DNA of 64,000 bases from Stomoxys calcitrans (GCF_963082655.1 NC_081553.1:157023441-157087440), one strand, 5' to 3'; shown: positions 11,041 to 22,647, numbered from the stretch's first letter. Program-made: numbers and translations. Notes: generated from the sequence alone by a model not told the origin.

Positions 11041-11055
11041 TTGTAAGTAGCATAT

Positions 11056-12405
11056 CATAGCATATCAAATATCTTAAAAATGCACTTATGTATATATTTA
11101 AAGAATTATGTGTACCATATTTCATTCCCCCACTAACTAAAAAATTGTTTATAATACTTGTTCTTACAACGTGTTGGACTTCACACTGACATGTCTCCAT
11201 AATATGCGATGAAAACCGTATAAAAAATCGGTAAATATTGATGGAAAGTGTTTGTTTCGCTATAACTTGTTTTTTCATTTCTTACGCAAAATAAACACCA
11301 AACATCTAATTGTAACTAAGTGTTGGTTAGATCTTTCTCACTTGTACTTACCCGGCATGGAAAACAATTTAGTATTTGTGGATGCATAAATAAGAAAGAA
11401 TTTGTATATAAATAAATATGCTTCTAAAATAAATAAAAAATTTTCATCATAGCAAGCTATTGCAATAAATCTGTACGAAGTATTAACGATTGTGAAAGAT
11501 AATATTGTGATTTTATTCTTGCAATTAAAACAACATTGTTTTGAAACGAGTAAAAGATGCTTACAAAGAATTTTGTTGTGTTTATTTAACTTGTACCAAT
11601 GAAATAACTACAAAATCTAGTTATATTTACAAATGAAAGTTGCATTCGTTTCTTTTTAAATAGTTTTGGGGTTCATTATTTATTATTTTCGAAGGGGTGG
11701 GTTTTGGTTGAAATTACAAATACATATATGAATTTGATAACTGTCCACACACTCGCATGTGTGTGTATCATGCACGTAAGCAGCTGATAAATTGGTTTGT
11801 GCCATATTAATTTTTATATGTAAATGGCAACATTTTTTTCCAAAGAAACCCAAAAAAAAAAATCAATGTGGTAATCACGTCAAACCACCGAAAGAACGAC
11901 TTAGGGAAATTTTTCTCCAGAAAAAGTAGTACCAGCCTGTCTGTCGTTAGTATTGCCATTATCTGTTTTTCATAAATAAGTGTGGCCACCCGCAGAAATC
12001 CTATATTGTGAATGGCGAAATAAAATTAAAACCGAATATTTAAATGTTTTGCAAATTTTATTTATAAATTTTGCAATTATTTGCACTTTTTTCTTCGTAT
12101 TGGTTTGACATGTAGGCAAATGACAAACAAGCAGACTTGCACTGGAAACATTTTTTGGGTTTTTTTTTTTACCAACACGGTTTGTCTATCAAGTACTAAA
12201 ATAAAACACAGCAAGTATTAGACCGAAAGTGTTTGGAGTTCTCAGACTAAACGTTTGTAAGGCGCTTTTAATATAACCTAAATCGAAGAGGGGTCAACCA
12301 ATCTCTAAAATATAGCTCAAGTTTAGCTGATTAACTGTTCTACAGATATACTTTTATGTAGTGGGTTTTCAAAGCTCTGCCCGGTCAAATTTACTCATTT
12401 GCCAG
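11056..12405. other. Gene-free region with MITE fragments
   Basis: No gene is seen. Positions 11290-11480 match, in reverse, a repeat present near 16080-16330 and 16860-17080 (CATCCACAAATA, CGCGTTTATTTTRCGTAAG words). Positions 11700-11942 match the GGCTGGTACTA family, ending in AGTAGTACCAGCCT. Positions 11943-12405 are unrecognised AT-rich sequence. Confidence 0.4.
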
Positions 12406-12409
12406 CTCT

Positions 12410-12600
12410 ACACCAAGGTGGATTTCAAAAGATGGTCTCACGCGAACAGCTGAAAACAGCCGGTCAGTAGCCGGCCAGTTTGACGGTATTAAGATGTCAA
12501 TTCTGTGTTCACTTTCACAGTTAACAGCCCCATTTTTTTGTACGCTTTTTTTTGTTTGTGTTACTCTTTCTCTTTTTTTCGAGACTTATTTGTACTGAAA
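12410..12600 (+). repeat. MITE-like repeat, AAGGCGGATTTAAAAA family, fragment
   Basis: It contains AAGGTGGATTTCAAAAGATG, GTCTCACGCGAACAGCTG and TTTGACGGTATTAAGATGTC, matching 27885-27960 and the reverse of 30100-30178. Confidence 0.55.
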
Positions 12601-12718
12601 TTGAATTCAACTTAGAAAAAACAGTTCAGAATTATCATTTATGGTTAACTTTGTACAAAAATCCGCACTATTGCCCTATTTAAGTGTAGAGGGCGTTTAA
12701 ATTTAATGGGACGATGTA

Positions 12719-12905
12719 TGGGTTGCCCAAAAAGTAATTGCGGATTTTTCATATAGTCGGCGTTGAAAAATTTTTCATTGATTGTGACTCTGTAATTGCA
12801 TTCTTTCTTCTGTCAGTTATCAGCTTTTACTTTTACCTTGCTTTAAAAAAAAAAGTGTAAAAAAAGTATATTTGATTAAAGTTCATTCTAAGTTTTATTA
12901 CCAAT
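12719..12905 (+). mobile_element. Mariner-derived MITE, right end lost
   Basis: It begins TGGGTTGCCCAAAAAGTAAT after GTA and runs through GTAATTGCATTCTTTCTTC to AAAGTTCATTCTAAGTTTTA, as in the complete copy at 59484-59723. The right inverted repeat is missing, so it is a truncated copy. Confidence 0.75.
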
Positions 12906-13973
12906 TGATTTACCCAATAGATTTTGACAACTTCAACGCCTTGCTCATTTGTATATCTTTCCATCATTCAAATTGAGTTTGTTTGTGTCAAATGAAATAC
13001 AGAAAAAAACTGTACATCGGTTGTTAAAAAGTAATAACTACTTAAATATATTCTCTATATATAAAATTGTATGTATATATTATTGAAAAAATATATTGAA
13101 AAACTTATTGAACATGAACACATTATTGAAGCAAGGGTATTGATAAACAATCTAGTTGCCTTCCATTGTTTAAAAATCGCACCGTTTAATTGATTTACAC
13201 TAATTTAAGAGAGTAACGATTTTGCGACGATATTTTTCGAAAATGTTTGACGATTTTGATGATATATTTTCTCAATTTTTAAGAATTTTTGCGACAAACA
13301 CCTGGTGGCACTACTATACTTTGCGAGGGTAAACAAGAGGGAGTTAATAGTGCTAAATTGATAGGACGAGAAATATTTTACTTGGTCTATATTCATATTC
13401 CATTAATTAGTAATTAAAAGTCATTATTACATTGAAAAAGAAAACATTTTCAATCAGAATTTTTATTACAAGTTTTTTCAGATTCCGATTCAGATTTTTT
13501 AATTGAAAATGGCAAAAAATTTCAATCACGATCATATTTGAAAAAAGTTCAGAAATGGCAAGGATTACAATAACGATCGTAATTGAAAAGATTTTCAGAT
13601 TCAATTTAAAGAAATTATTAAATCGATTAAGGGGTCTATGTTTTTGCCAGCCTAGCGGAGACTATATTGCATCAATCTATACCTCAATACCCGAACTAGT
13701 TATATGGATGGGTCTTTTATTCGCCATGTTAAAACCAGTCGGTACCGTAACTTGGTATCAAACATCCGGAAGGTCACCCGGTCTTCCAATATAAATGCAA
13801 TGAGCCTTCGTTGATGTCAATGGCTTTACAATTTTCGTGTCAACTTACGCAAAGTACTGTCATAGAATTTTATAGCATATATTATTACTAACATGATAAG
13901 AAAATGAGAACGCTCATCGACGTAATCTGAGTATTCATTGTGGGAATATAATTGTCAGAGATATAGTGACATC
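12906..13973. other. Upstream region of spermidine synthase
   Basis: The first half is AT-rich with loosely repeated TTTCAGATTCAA-type words (13400-13620). From about 13640 to 13973 composition becomes more balanced and no repeat is recognised. This is the likely promoter and 5' UTR of the spermidine synthase gene; I can place neither a TATA box nor a start site with confidence. Confidence 0.4.
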
Positions 13974-14107
13974 ATGAACGCCCTAGCAAATGGTTGGTTT
14001 AGTGAAATTCAAAATGAGTTATGGCCGGGACAATGTTTCTCCTTGAAAGTTAAAAATATCTTGCATCAAGAAAAATCGAAATACCAAAATATTCAAATTT
14101 TTGAAAC
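13974..14107 (+). CDS. SpdS: Spermidine synthase, first coding exon
   Basis: This exon encodes residues 1-44 plus two bases of codon 45. The translation begins MNALANGWFSEIQNELWPGQ and continues with SLKVKNILHQEKSKYQNIQI, which is the N-terminal beta-strand domain of eukaryotic spermidine synthases (family pattern: GWFSE, LWPGQ, FSLKV, SKYQDI). The exon ends in a canonical donor, GTAAGT at 14108-14113. The phase-2 end joins exactly to the G at 24718 to make a Thr codon, giving IFETETYGTC across the junction. The ATG at 13974 is the natural start because the protein then aligns end to end with the family. The exon is too short to stand out as an open reading frame on its own. Confidence 0.93.
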
Positions 14108-14339
14108 GTAAGTTTGTAGTCATAAAAAAGCAATAATGTGAGAATTACTTATTAAAATTACAATAAATATTAGAAAACTACTTACTAACGACTTATTTAA
14201 GCGGCAATGAACAATAAATCTTATATACCATTCATCATGGATTGCACTTGACAAGTTCTTTGAATTTATTTTTCAAATAAGAATATCAATTTATGTAAGA
14301 ACTATATTAAGTTACTGTTTGTTTCATGATTACAAAATA

Positions 14340-14650
14340 TATATTTAAAAATTTTAGCCAAAGACCATACTTAGCGTGCACACCACGTGCAAATTTTCAG
14401 CCAAATTGGTTTATAATTGTGCCCTCTAGGGGCCCAAATCTCAAATCGGGACTCAGTTTATATGGGAGTTATATCAGTTTATGAACCGATTTGGACATGG
14501 GTCTTTCAAGTCACGAAAAAATACCAGTGCAAAATGTAATCCAAATCGAATGATAGTTGCACCTTCTAGAGGCTCAAGAAGTCAAATCAGGAGTTTGTTT
14601 GCATGGCAGCTATATCAAAATCGATTTTGCCCCTTCACAGTTCAACCGGC
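14340..14650 (+). repeat. 153-bp repeat family, about 1.5 monomers
   Basis: It shows the words GCCCTCTAGGGG, AGTTTATATGGGAGTTATATC and ATGAACCGATTTGGAC, and ends with ATGGCAGCTATATCAAAATCG. These are diagnostic of the tandem repeat seen in long form at 53700-54700. Confidence 0.65.
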
Positions 14651-14822
14651 CTAAAATAACAAGAAGTATGGAATTTTTGCAAAAAAGACTGAAGAACTGA
14701 ACTCAGAATGGAATGACAAGGTTACTATACTTGCCTATGGTGAAGGGTATTAAATCGTTCAAAGTTGTAAAAAACTTTTGTTGTTGGCGGAAGGAAATTC
14801 TCTTGGCATAGTCCATTGTAAT

Positions 14823-15043
14823 GGCTGGTACTATGTTCGTTTTTTACCGTTAACAAAAACCAATTTTTTCGCGAATACTTACGGAAATAACAATGATAAA
14901 ATAAAAGTTTTATTAAAATTTTACCATAAGTAATGAGGGAATGTCCTACTGAATTAAATCAACAAGTTTTTTTGTTTTAAAATCTATTATCTAAAAAAGG
15001 CAATCGGCGAAAATTATCGCGAAAATCAAATATGGTACCAGCC
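14823..15043. mobile_element. MITE, GGCTGGTACTA family, both ends present
   Basis: This 221-bp copy begins GGCTGGTACTATGTTCG and ends ATATGGTACCAGCC, an imperfect terminal inverted repeat of about 12 bp. It contains AGTAATGAGGGAATGTCCTA. There is no coding capacity. No clear target duplication is seen. Confidence 0.7.
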
Positions 15044-15045
15044 TT

Positions 15046-15484
15046 AAAGGCGGATACAATGTTCGCGTTGAAAACGAATATATTTCGCGATCCTTTTTTT
15101 TAAATAATAGATTTTGAAGCTAAAGACTTACTAATGTCATTCAGTAGGACTCCTTACTTTTGACAACATTTTAATAAAATCATTATGTTAACACTAAAGG
15201 TCTGGCTATGCTCCCGTAAATGTAGAATAAATGTATCGTGAATGTAGAGGCAATTATGCTTATTACAAAACGTTTCATTTGATTTGATTGAAATTAAAAC
15301 AACATACATAAATTTTAATACGACCAACACACTCACATATATGTGTACACATGCACGTAAGCAGCTGATAAATTGTTTAATGCCAAAACAAACCAAAAAA
15401 AATCAAATATGGTAATCTTGTCAAACCACCGAAAGAACGATTTTCGGAAATTTTTCTACAAAAAAGAACGTAGTTCCAGCCTTT
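15046..15484. mobile_element. MITE, GGCTGGTACTA family, longer variant
   Basis: It starts AAAGGCGGATACAATGTTCG and ends AACGTAGTTCCAGCCTTT. The left half resembles the 14823-15043 type. The right half (GTACACATGCACGTAAGCAGC, ACCACCGAAAGAACGA) matches 11750-11942 and the reverse of 597-830. Confidence 0.6.
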
Positions 15485-15654
15485 AAACCGAAAATCTGAG
15501 GAAAAGCGTTTTTTCGTTTTCCATGAACTCCAACAAAACAGAATTGGTACATTAGAACCCCTGCATATTTTTGGTGTAGCACAGTGTTATTTATTAAATT
15601 CCGAAGGGTGGGTTTTGGTTGAAATTACAACAAAACGCATTAATTTCAGGAAAA

Positions 15655-15791
15655 TCCATATTTGTGTACGCGTGCACATAAGCAGCTGATAAATTGGTTG
15701 ATGTCATATTAATTTTATATGTAAATGGCAACATTTTGACCAAACAAACCCAAGAAAATCAAATGTGGTAGCCTTGTCAAACCACCGAAGG
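15655..15791. repeat. GGCTGGTACTA-family fragment, truncated by the 15792 insertion
   Basis: It contains GCAGCTGATAAATTGG and TGTCAAACCACCGAAGG and stops at the start of the LINE derivative, so it probably served as the target. Confidence 0.5.
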
Positions 15792-15895
15792 AATCCCAAG
15801 GCAGCCGGTTGTACGTAACGGATTGACCCGATGAAGTCCTTCATCGTCAAGGGCTGCCGCCTCAGTGTACAACACACTGCTACAACAACAACACA
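15792..15895 (+). mobile_element. 104-bp internally deleted derivative of LINE B (SINE-like)
   Basis: The first ~79 nt (AATCCCAAGGCAGCCGGTTG to CTCAGTGTAC) match the 5' end of the family B LINE. They join directly to the family B 3' tail, AACACACTGCTACAACAACA. All coding sequence is missing. The 3' tail form ACACACTGCTACAA is also that of the LINE B fragment ending at 41792. It keeps GGCAGCC/GGCTGCC (15800-15806 with 15852-15858), a CGATGAA/TTCATCG hairpin (15829-15835 with 15840-15846), and GTTGTAC/GTACAAC (15808-15814 with 15867-15873). Confidence 0.8.
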
Positions 15896-15934
15896 CTCAA
15901 ACAACGAAAAATGGCGCTAACTAGTAACATACAC

Positions 15935-16040
15935 AAAATCAGAGTTGTACTAATCACTGATTTTGACAGTAGTGTACTCAATATTTTGTTGTCGGGCAAC
16001 TGCCACTACCTGTTAATGAATATATCTTGGGCACAACTTT
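15935..16040. repeat. Repeat with GGGCAACTGCCACTACCTG
   Basis: It shares the block from AATCAGAGTTGTACTAATCA to AATGAATATATCTTGG with 1930-2030 and 39060-39155. It is non-coding. Confidence 0.55.
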
Positions 16041-18144
16041 CCAAAAGCCTTTGCCAGAATCTTCCACTTGTTTAAAAATAATGTTGTTGTATAGCAAGGC
16101 CAATAGCACAAACCTTTCTTTCACAATCGTTATTACATCGTACAGATGTAATGCAATAGCTTGTTATAAAAGAAACATTTATTTTTTAATATATTTTAGA
16201 AGTATATTTATATGTCTTTTTAAACAAATAGTTTCTTACTTATGCATCCACAAATATTTTTTTTCCATCCTTACTCGGGATGGTACATGTGAGCACTAAC
16301 AAGCACTTAAAGTTTGGCGATCGCGTTTATTTTACATAAGAAAACTAATTTTGGCTCAGTGACTGTGTTCGTGCTCTATTTGGGCGTTGTGAAATGTTAA
16401 TTTTTCCTACACAGAAAAAATGTACAAAAAATTGTACATTTAATTAAAAAAATTGCTGAAATCGGACATCAGACTGTATTATCATATTTGTAGATTACTA
16501 AAACTAACAAACAAATACTTAGTTACAATTGGAAGTTTGGCGATCGCGTTTATTTTGCTTAAAAAAACGACTTGCTGCGCAGCGACAGTGGTTGTGCTCT
16601 TTTTGAGCATCGTGAAATGTAAATTTCCCCTAGATGAAGAAACAAGTTATAGCGAAATGAACACTTTTCATCAATATTTTCCGCTCATTTTTTTTATATG
16701 GAGTTTCACCGCGAAAACCGAATATAGTACCAACCTGTACTCTCCAATATCTTTTCTTTGAGTCCTATATTCTCATGGCTGCTCAATGTGACTGTTTAAG
16801 GGAGTTTTGGGGGTGGCATGCTCCAGGTTTTTGGATCCAACATTTTAAAGAACACATTCGTAATCTACTCCCGAATGCCTTGCATCACCAGAAGCACAAC
16901 AACATTTATTTTAGAAATATATTTATTTACGTTTACATACAAATACATTCTTATTTATGCATCCACAAATACTTACAAACACTTAAAGTTTGGCTATCGC
17001 GTTTATTTTACGTAAGAAAGCGACTTTTGGCCCAGTGACTGTGGCTGTGCTCTTTTTGGGCGTCGTGAAATGTTAATTTTTCCTACAAAGAAAAAATTAA
17101 AAACTATGTAAAATTAAGGAATTTGTACATTTAATAAAAAAATTGCTGAAATCGGAAATATAAAGTAATTTGTATTATTGATTAACAATTTTGCAATTTG
17201 AACTTATGATAAGCTTCAAAATCCAATTAAAGTGGTAATTAACTCAATAAACTATTCATTGAAATTTGTCATTTCTTTTAAAAGACGTTTTTGATGTTTT
17301 AATAAAAAAAAATTATACTTTTCCCATTAATAAATTACTTTTTATGTCGTTGGATTAAATTGAGTATAAAACATGAAGAATATTGATAACAATTATTTAC
17401 GTTTTTTCTTATTGGTCCCAAGCTTTTAAAAAAAGAAAAATTGTCAATTTCACTTTGACCCTCTCTTTGTTGTCGGCGACACCGTCTAAAGAGTATTATA
17501 AACAATAATAATTAATACTAATCATAGCATTTTGCGTGAAATACCATAAATCTAGATCCACAGCCCAAGTCAAATCTAGATCCACAGCCCAAACCCAAGT
17601 CAATATAATCTATATTTGGACAATAAAATATTTAAATAAGTCATGTTTACATTCTGCAATGTCCTCCAATTTATTGCATTTGACACTTATCCCTTCTATT
17701 TGTTCACTTACGGCATTTTCTGCATTACACTATTTCAGAACAAAATATTTCACAATGAATTTGTTTGCATTTTTTGTAGAGATAAAAACCACACTTTTAA
17801 TTTTCTTGGTATTTTTTAATTCTACCCACGCCACTTTGTGTCTGTATGTGATAGAAGCAATTCACAATTTATACTATTAAATAACAATTTAATTCGTACA
17901 ATCAAAATTATGTTCAAAGTATACTTTATTTACCAATCACTTGCCGTAATAAAAAAATATCGAATTACTATATCAAAAATAATGAAAGCAATTAACGTCT
18001 TGTTTGAAAAGATTTTTATAAGTCAATACCATTTGTGTGAACGAAAAAACAAGTTATAGCGAAACGAACACTTTTCATCAATATTTTCCGCATATTTTTT
18101 TATATGAAGTTCAAAGTGAAAACCGAATATAGTACCAACCTCAA
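16041..18144. other. Intronic MITE debris, no gene seen
   Basis: Two or three related pieces (16080-16330, 16470-16620, 16860-17080) share TTATGCATCCACAAATA and GCGATCGCGTTTATTTT. Two truncated MITE ends (near 16700-16740 and 18100-18141) share GCGAAAACCGAATATAGTAC-like words. A 24-bp direct duplication built on AAATCTAGATCCACAGCCCA lies at about 17548-17596. The rest is AT-rich and unrecognised. Confidence 0.4.
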
Positions 18145-18372
18145 ACCCCTAGACGTTGAGTGGAGCGGACGTGTTTTTGTTTCACTCCTCAAAGAAAAAA
18201 ATATCCGTATCTCGGAATAGATACTACCTATTACGAAACATCTTAAAACCTTTTTGGAGTAGGCTAGAAATGGACTCCAAAGGCCCAACAGCTGCGGTGG
18301 TGGCGTAAGGCCGTAACGTGTGGTTCTCCCCTCTTATAGGTGTGGGTGCCTTGGCACCTGTAGTCGAAATTA

Positions 18373-18720
18373 ATGCTCCAAGCGCACGTCAGACTAATTA
18401 ATAAGGAAGAGACGGATAAACCAGAGGGATTCACAGTTCGCACCCAGCCTTTAAGTACAGGTGGTGGTTCCGACTCGGTTTCAGACAGCGATGGTATCAA
18501 CGAAACAGACATCGCAACCGAATCGAGAGATGAGGGCAGCGGAATGGCGGCAGAAGTGAGCGATGGCTTTGCTTAGCTAACAAGCAGACCGAGAAGGAGA
18601 CAGAGGAGTATGCACTGGACGAATTGCAGGATGCTGGAAGGGATAAAACTGACATTTCAAGCACTTCTACGTAAGCTAGAAAAAGAAACTGATCTCCCGA
18701 AGAGCATAACACTGCTAAAA
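18373..18720 (+). pseudogene. Family A ORF1 N-terminal part, broken
   Basis: The frame contains a Ser/Asp-rich GGGSDSVSDSDGINETD segment, matched on the minus strand at 36140-36412 by DSDSDRVNETVIADESRNE. This conserved acidic N-terminus identifies ORF1 of the family. The frame stops at 18574 and resumes shifted. Confidence 0.55.
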
Positions 18721-18900
18721 TGGTGAAGAAGAAAAAGAACTCCCCGCTTTCAAGTACTCTGAGAAAACCAAGTCAGCCATCCCGCAATGGAGACCCCAGA
18801 CAGTGTCCTGCGGAGGTAGACAAAGTCGAACCAGGAAGAAAGGAAGCATGGACGGCCCCTGAGTCTTCATGGAGGATGCACAACAGAGATGAGCTAACTT

Positions 18901-19775
18901 ATGCAGTCATCAATATCGGCAATGCATCCGGTAGGATTCCACCAGATCATCGGTCCCAAGTGGAGGATCTGGTCAACGTCGGATGCAAGAGCGGTGAGAC
19001 AGGGAGACTGTGGAGCATACTTGGCACAACTTTATCTGCCTTTCGATTTTCCGACACCGCCAACCACGTCGGAGCTGCAACGGCTGACGAGTAAAGTAAA
19101 ACAGACAGGAAACGAAGTACTTATAGGGTGCGATGCGAACTCTCACCACATTTCGTGGGGTAATACAAACACTAATAAGCGGGGCCAAGCCCGGTAGGGT
19201 TCTTGAATACTTACGACCTAATAACACTTAATATTGGTAGCACCGCTACCTTTGTTAAAAGGATTAGGGAGGAGATATTAGTTGTGACGATATGTTCGGA
19301 AAATCTAATCGATGGCCATCGCTACATTAGTTTTAGAATAGCACGGCCAGCGCCGAATCCGATAAGCTGCCAGTATAAATTAAAAACCAACTGGACCAAA
19401 TTCGGAAGACTACTCAGAAGAAGACTTGAGCTATTTAATTTAGATTGTCCAAGCATAGAAGACATTGAAGAAATAGTAAACAGAACTACGACTGCACTGG
19501 TGGGATTCTTCGAAGATAGTTGTCCTCTTCGGAAAAGGAAATCAGCCCAAGAAAAACCCTGGATGACCGGGGAGATTCGCAATATTGGTAAAGAGGTCCA
19601 CAGACTTTTAAACAGACCACGCAGTAAAAAAGGGGAAGTTTATCGGGATATTTATTACACACGGCTCAAGAAATACAATAAGATAATTAGAGCGGCAAAA
19701 CGTGCCGATAGCGTTAATGACGCCACCAAGATAAAAAGTTTCTCTCAAAACCCCATGTTCAAACTGAAACTTTAG
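18901..19775 (+). pseudogene. Family A endonuclease and linker region, broken
   Basis: The segment EVLIGCDANSHHISWGNTN is the APE motif around the catalytic Asp of LINE endonucleases. Further on, a frame of 190 aa carries DGHRYISFRI (the terminal SDHR-type motif with the Ser-Asp region degraded), then a basic region ending KKYNKIIRAAKRADS, the usual lead-in to RT. Frameshifts lie near 19100 and 19200. Confidence 0.65.
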
Positions 19776-20235
19776 TAGACGACATGGGAGTGGGAGCAGG
19801 GACAACGGAGGACAGAATACGACGGGACTAGGATTCCGGTGTCCGGTATCACTGCAGAAGGAGGCCGACCATGCAGCGCCCCGCCCCACATATTTCCACA
19901 ACGTGCCTTGGACTTGCATATACTCCGAAAGCCTGGCAGGAGCCAAGGGTGGTATTTATACCCAAGCCTGGCAAGGCATGTTATGCGAAACGAAAGGCCA
20001 ACAGACCTCAAAACCATGGAACGTATTTTGGACACCATGATAAAGAGTAGGACATCCAGCGAACTGTTCAAATACAAACAGCATGCCTATGTCCAGGGAA
20101 GGTTGGTGGAACTGCTTGTACGGGGTTGTGCATAAAATAGAAGAATCGTTCGATTCCAAAACGTACACCCTGGCGGTATGCATTGACATCGAGGGGGCTT
20201 TTAACAATGTGCGGACCTTATCATATGGATAAACC

Positions 20236-20817
20236 ATGTCTGATGACATAAATATAAGAGAGAAAGTGGCACAAGGCACGCCACAGGGGGGCATTTTATC
20301 GCCACTCCTATGGGTAAACGACATAAATTACCTATTACGGATGCTGACTGAGGAGGGATTTGAGCCCTTCTGCTACGCAGACGATGTTATAAGGGGCCGA
20401 ATCAGCCATGCAGAATGGCCGAAAGGGTCTTGCATATGGCATATGACTGGCCTGGACCCAGAGGTCTCAATGTTAACCCAGAGAAGACTGAAATATCTCT
20501 GTTCTCGAGGAAAAAAAGTGTATCAATCTAACGCAGCACGTTTCCTCAATAAGACGATTTCGATATCTGACAATGTCAAGTACGTAGGTGTGGTCTTGGA
20601 CAGGAAACTGAATTGGAAGTGCCACATTCAGGAGCGTACTGAGAAGGCTCACAGATGTTGGGCACTCTATAGACGGGCCGTAGGCTCGAAATGGGTCCTG
20701 AATCCGAGGATAGTCCACTGGCTCTACAAGAGCGTGATTAGACCAATATTTACTTACGTCTCAGTAGTTTGGTGGACTGCAATGGAGAAAGAGTGCAACA
20801 TAAGGACTATACAATAG
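20236..20817 (+). pseudogene. Family A reverse transcriptase palm fragment
   Basis: This 193-residue frame carries AQGTPQGGILSPLLW, EEGFEPFCYADDV (YADD catalytic box) and RKLNWKCHIQERTEKAHR. A short deletion follows the YADD box compared with copy 1. Coding is lost on both sides. Confidence 0.75.
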
Positions 20818-21423
20818 GTTCAGAGAACATGTTGTCTTGGCATAGGCGGAACGATTATGACCACGCCTACTAGGGCACTGGAGACTATTCTAGATATCCT
20901 ACCCATTGACATTAGTATTAGACCATTTGATAAGTATTGACCCATTGATTAAGTATTAGGCAGCCATTGCGGCTATGAGATTAAAGCGATGGGAGAATGG
21001 ATGGAGGATGGGAGCAGCTCATACCACCGCGTTATAATCGAGGCGACGACTGTAAAATTTCCATAAGGGCCATAACAACCAGGACGGTAAGGTCACGAAC
21101 AGTCTTGCAGTGTAAGAAGGAGATTAACGCCTTTTCTGAGAATTGCAAAATCCGCATTTGGGTGCCGAGCCATATCGGAGTAAGGGGAATGAAAGGGCAG
21201 ACGATTTGGTGGTGAAGGCTAGAGGACTGCCGTCAATAAACTTAGTTTACTCGAAACCTTTTGGGTTGACGCAGTCCGAGTAAAGGGCGTGGGCGACGAA
21301 TGTCAAACGGTCGGTAGGACGGCGCAAATCCTTTAGGGGGATCCAAATTGTGAGAAAGGAAGGTAAAAAGGAGGTCAGTGTAGCTTTTGGTATCATAACG
21401 GGACTCATAGGATTACGTGCTCT

Positions 21424-22485
21424 TACTTTACTTTAATTGGCTATGACAGAATATTTGTTCCACTAAGCGCCTCGATCTTCTGCGCTCATTCTAAAATCTC
21501 TGTCACCAAGTTTCGAGGTGTCTCCCACCGCTTGATCTTTCCATCGGGCTTTTGGTCTTCCTTGCTGGGCTTGGTTTGCGTGTACCAAAGACTTCTTTGC
21601 TGGAGCTTCTTCATCCATTCTGACAACATAACCTAGCCAACGCAACCGTTGTATTTTGATGCGTGTAACTATGCTATCGTCGACTCTCTTTCGATTCTTT
21701 CAAAGGATGCAGTTTCTACTTCCGGTGACCGACCTATGATATCGATGTCGTCGGCATAGACGAGTAGCATATGTTCTCTTGTGATTAATGTGTCATATCT
21801 ATTCACATCTGCATCCCGTATAATTTCTCCAGCAGGATATTAAAGAGATCACACGGTAGGCTATCTCCTTGTCTGAAACCTCGTTTGGTATTAAATGGTT
21901 CGGAGAGATTCTTTCCTATTCTTACTGAGGAACGCGTATCAACAAGTGTCATCCTGCAGAGTCTTATTAATTTTGCAGGGATATCAAACTCAAACATGGC
22001 TTGAAATACATTTGAACGTAAAGGACTATCGAAGGCGGCTTTGTGGTCATCAAAGAGATGGTAGGTGTTGATTTGTCCTTCTCGGGTCTTTTCCAGGATT
22101 TGGCGCAGTGTGAATATCCAGGGTGGTTTCACCAGGTCTAAAGCCGCATTGATAGGGCCCAATTATCTCATTGACTTTAGGTTTTAATCTTTCACACGGT
22201 ACGCTCGAGAGTATCTTGTATGCGATGGGGAGGAGACTTATTTCTCTGTAGTTGACACATTTCGTCTTGTCTCCTTTTTTGTGTACGGGACATAGTATGC
22301 TGAGTTTCCAATCATCGGGTATGCGTTCTTCTAGCCAGACTGCGCAAATAAGCTGATGCATACGCCTTATCAGCGTGTCGCCTCCGGTCTTAAATAGTTC
22401 ATCGTAGTAACCCGTCGGCTCCTACTGCCTTGTTGTTCTTTAATCGGGTCACAGCTACTACCAACTACGAGCTCAGCTAGATGTG
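21424..22485 (-). mobile_element. RTE-like LINE, 5'-truncated, nested in LINE A
   Basis: Minus-strand translations read WKLSILCPVHKKGDKTKC, NYREISLLPIAYKILSS and FRPGETTLDI (RT domains 1-3), then DDHKAAFDSPLR, GFRQGDSLPCDLFNILLE and finally MRWLGYVVRMDEEAPAKK. This is the RTE order and wording. The 3' terminus equals that of the copy at 2701-3010. It interrupts LINE A copy 2, which resumes at TATATCAACTTAGGGGAGTG. Frameshifts separate the blocks. Confidence 0.82.
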
Positions 22486-22647
22486 GACACTATATCAACT
22501 TAGGGGAGTGGCATAGAAAACAATTAAGGATTTTGTATTGTATTTGTATTTAGAGCGCACAACAAGCTGATTACTGGCTTAGTTGTATGTCCATAGTGGC
22601 ATGGGCGGAATAATATCCCCACCCTCTTTCAACCTAACCTAACCAAC

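Larger units (their letters stand above)
8600..11055 (+). mobile_element. Family A LINE (LOA/I-like), copy 1, decayed
   Basis: This is a non-LTR retrotransposon copy with three recognisable blocks in + order: an ORF1 C-terminal domain, a reverse transcriptase with a CYADD box, and an RNase H tail. LINEs with a terminal RNase H belong to the I, LOA and related clades; LOA-like is my best guess. The copy lacks the endonuclease region between ORF1 and RT and is broken by many frameshifts. The 3' end stops at GGATTTTGTAAG, short of the terminus seen in copy 2 at about 22647. Family members also lie at 18145-22647, 31076-33165, 36105-36715 and 40395-40955. Confidence 0.82.
18145..22647 (+). mobile_element. 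Family A LINE (LOA/I-like), copy 2, near full length, with nested RTE
   Basis: This is the longest family A copy. In + order it shows a 5' untranslated region (GTTGAGTGGAGCGGACG), an ORF1 start near 18373, an APE endonuclease piece (LIGCDANSHHISWG, near 19120), the post-endonuclease linker (NWTKFGRLLRRRLELF, near 19390), RT with GGILSPLLW and FCYADD (near 20295 and 20375), an RNase H piece (WVPSHIGVRGMKGQ, near 21165) and the 3' end CAACCTAACCTAACC at about 22640. An RTE fragment of about 1.06 kb interrupts it between RNase H and the 3' end. It lies sense to the spermidine synthase gene and is riddled with stops. Confidence 0.82.
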
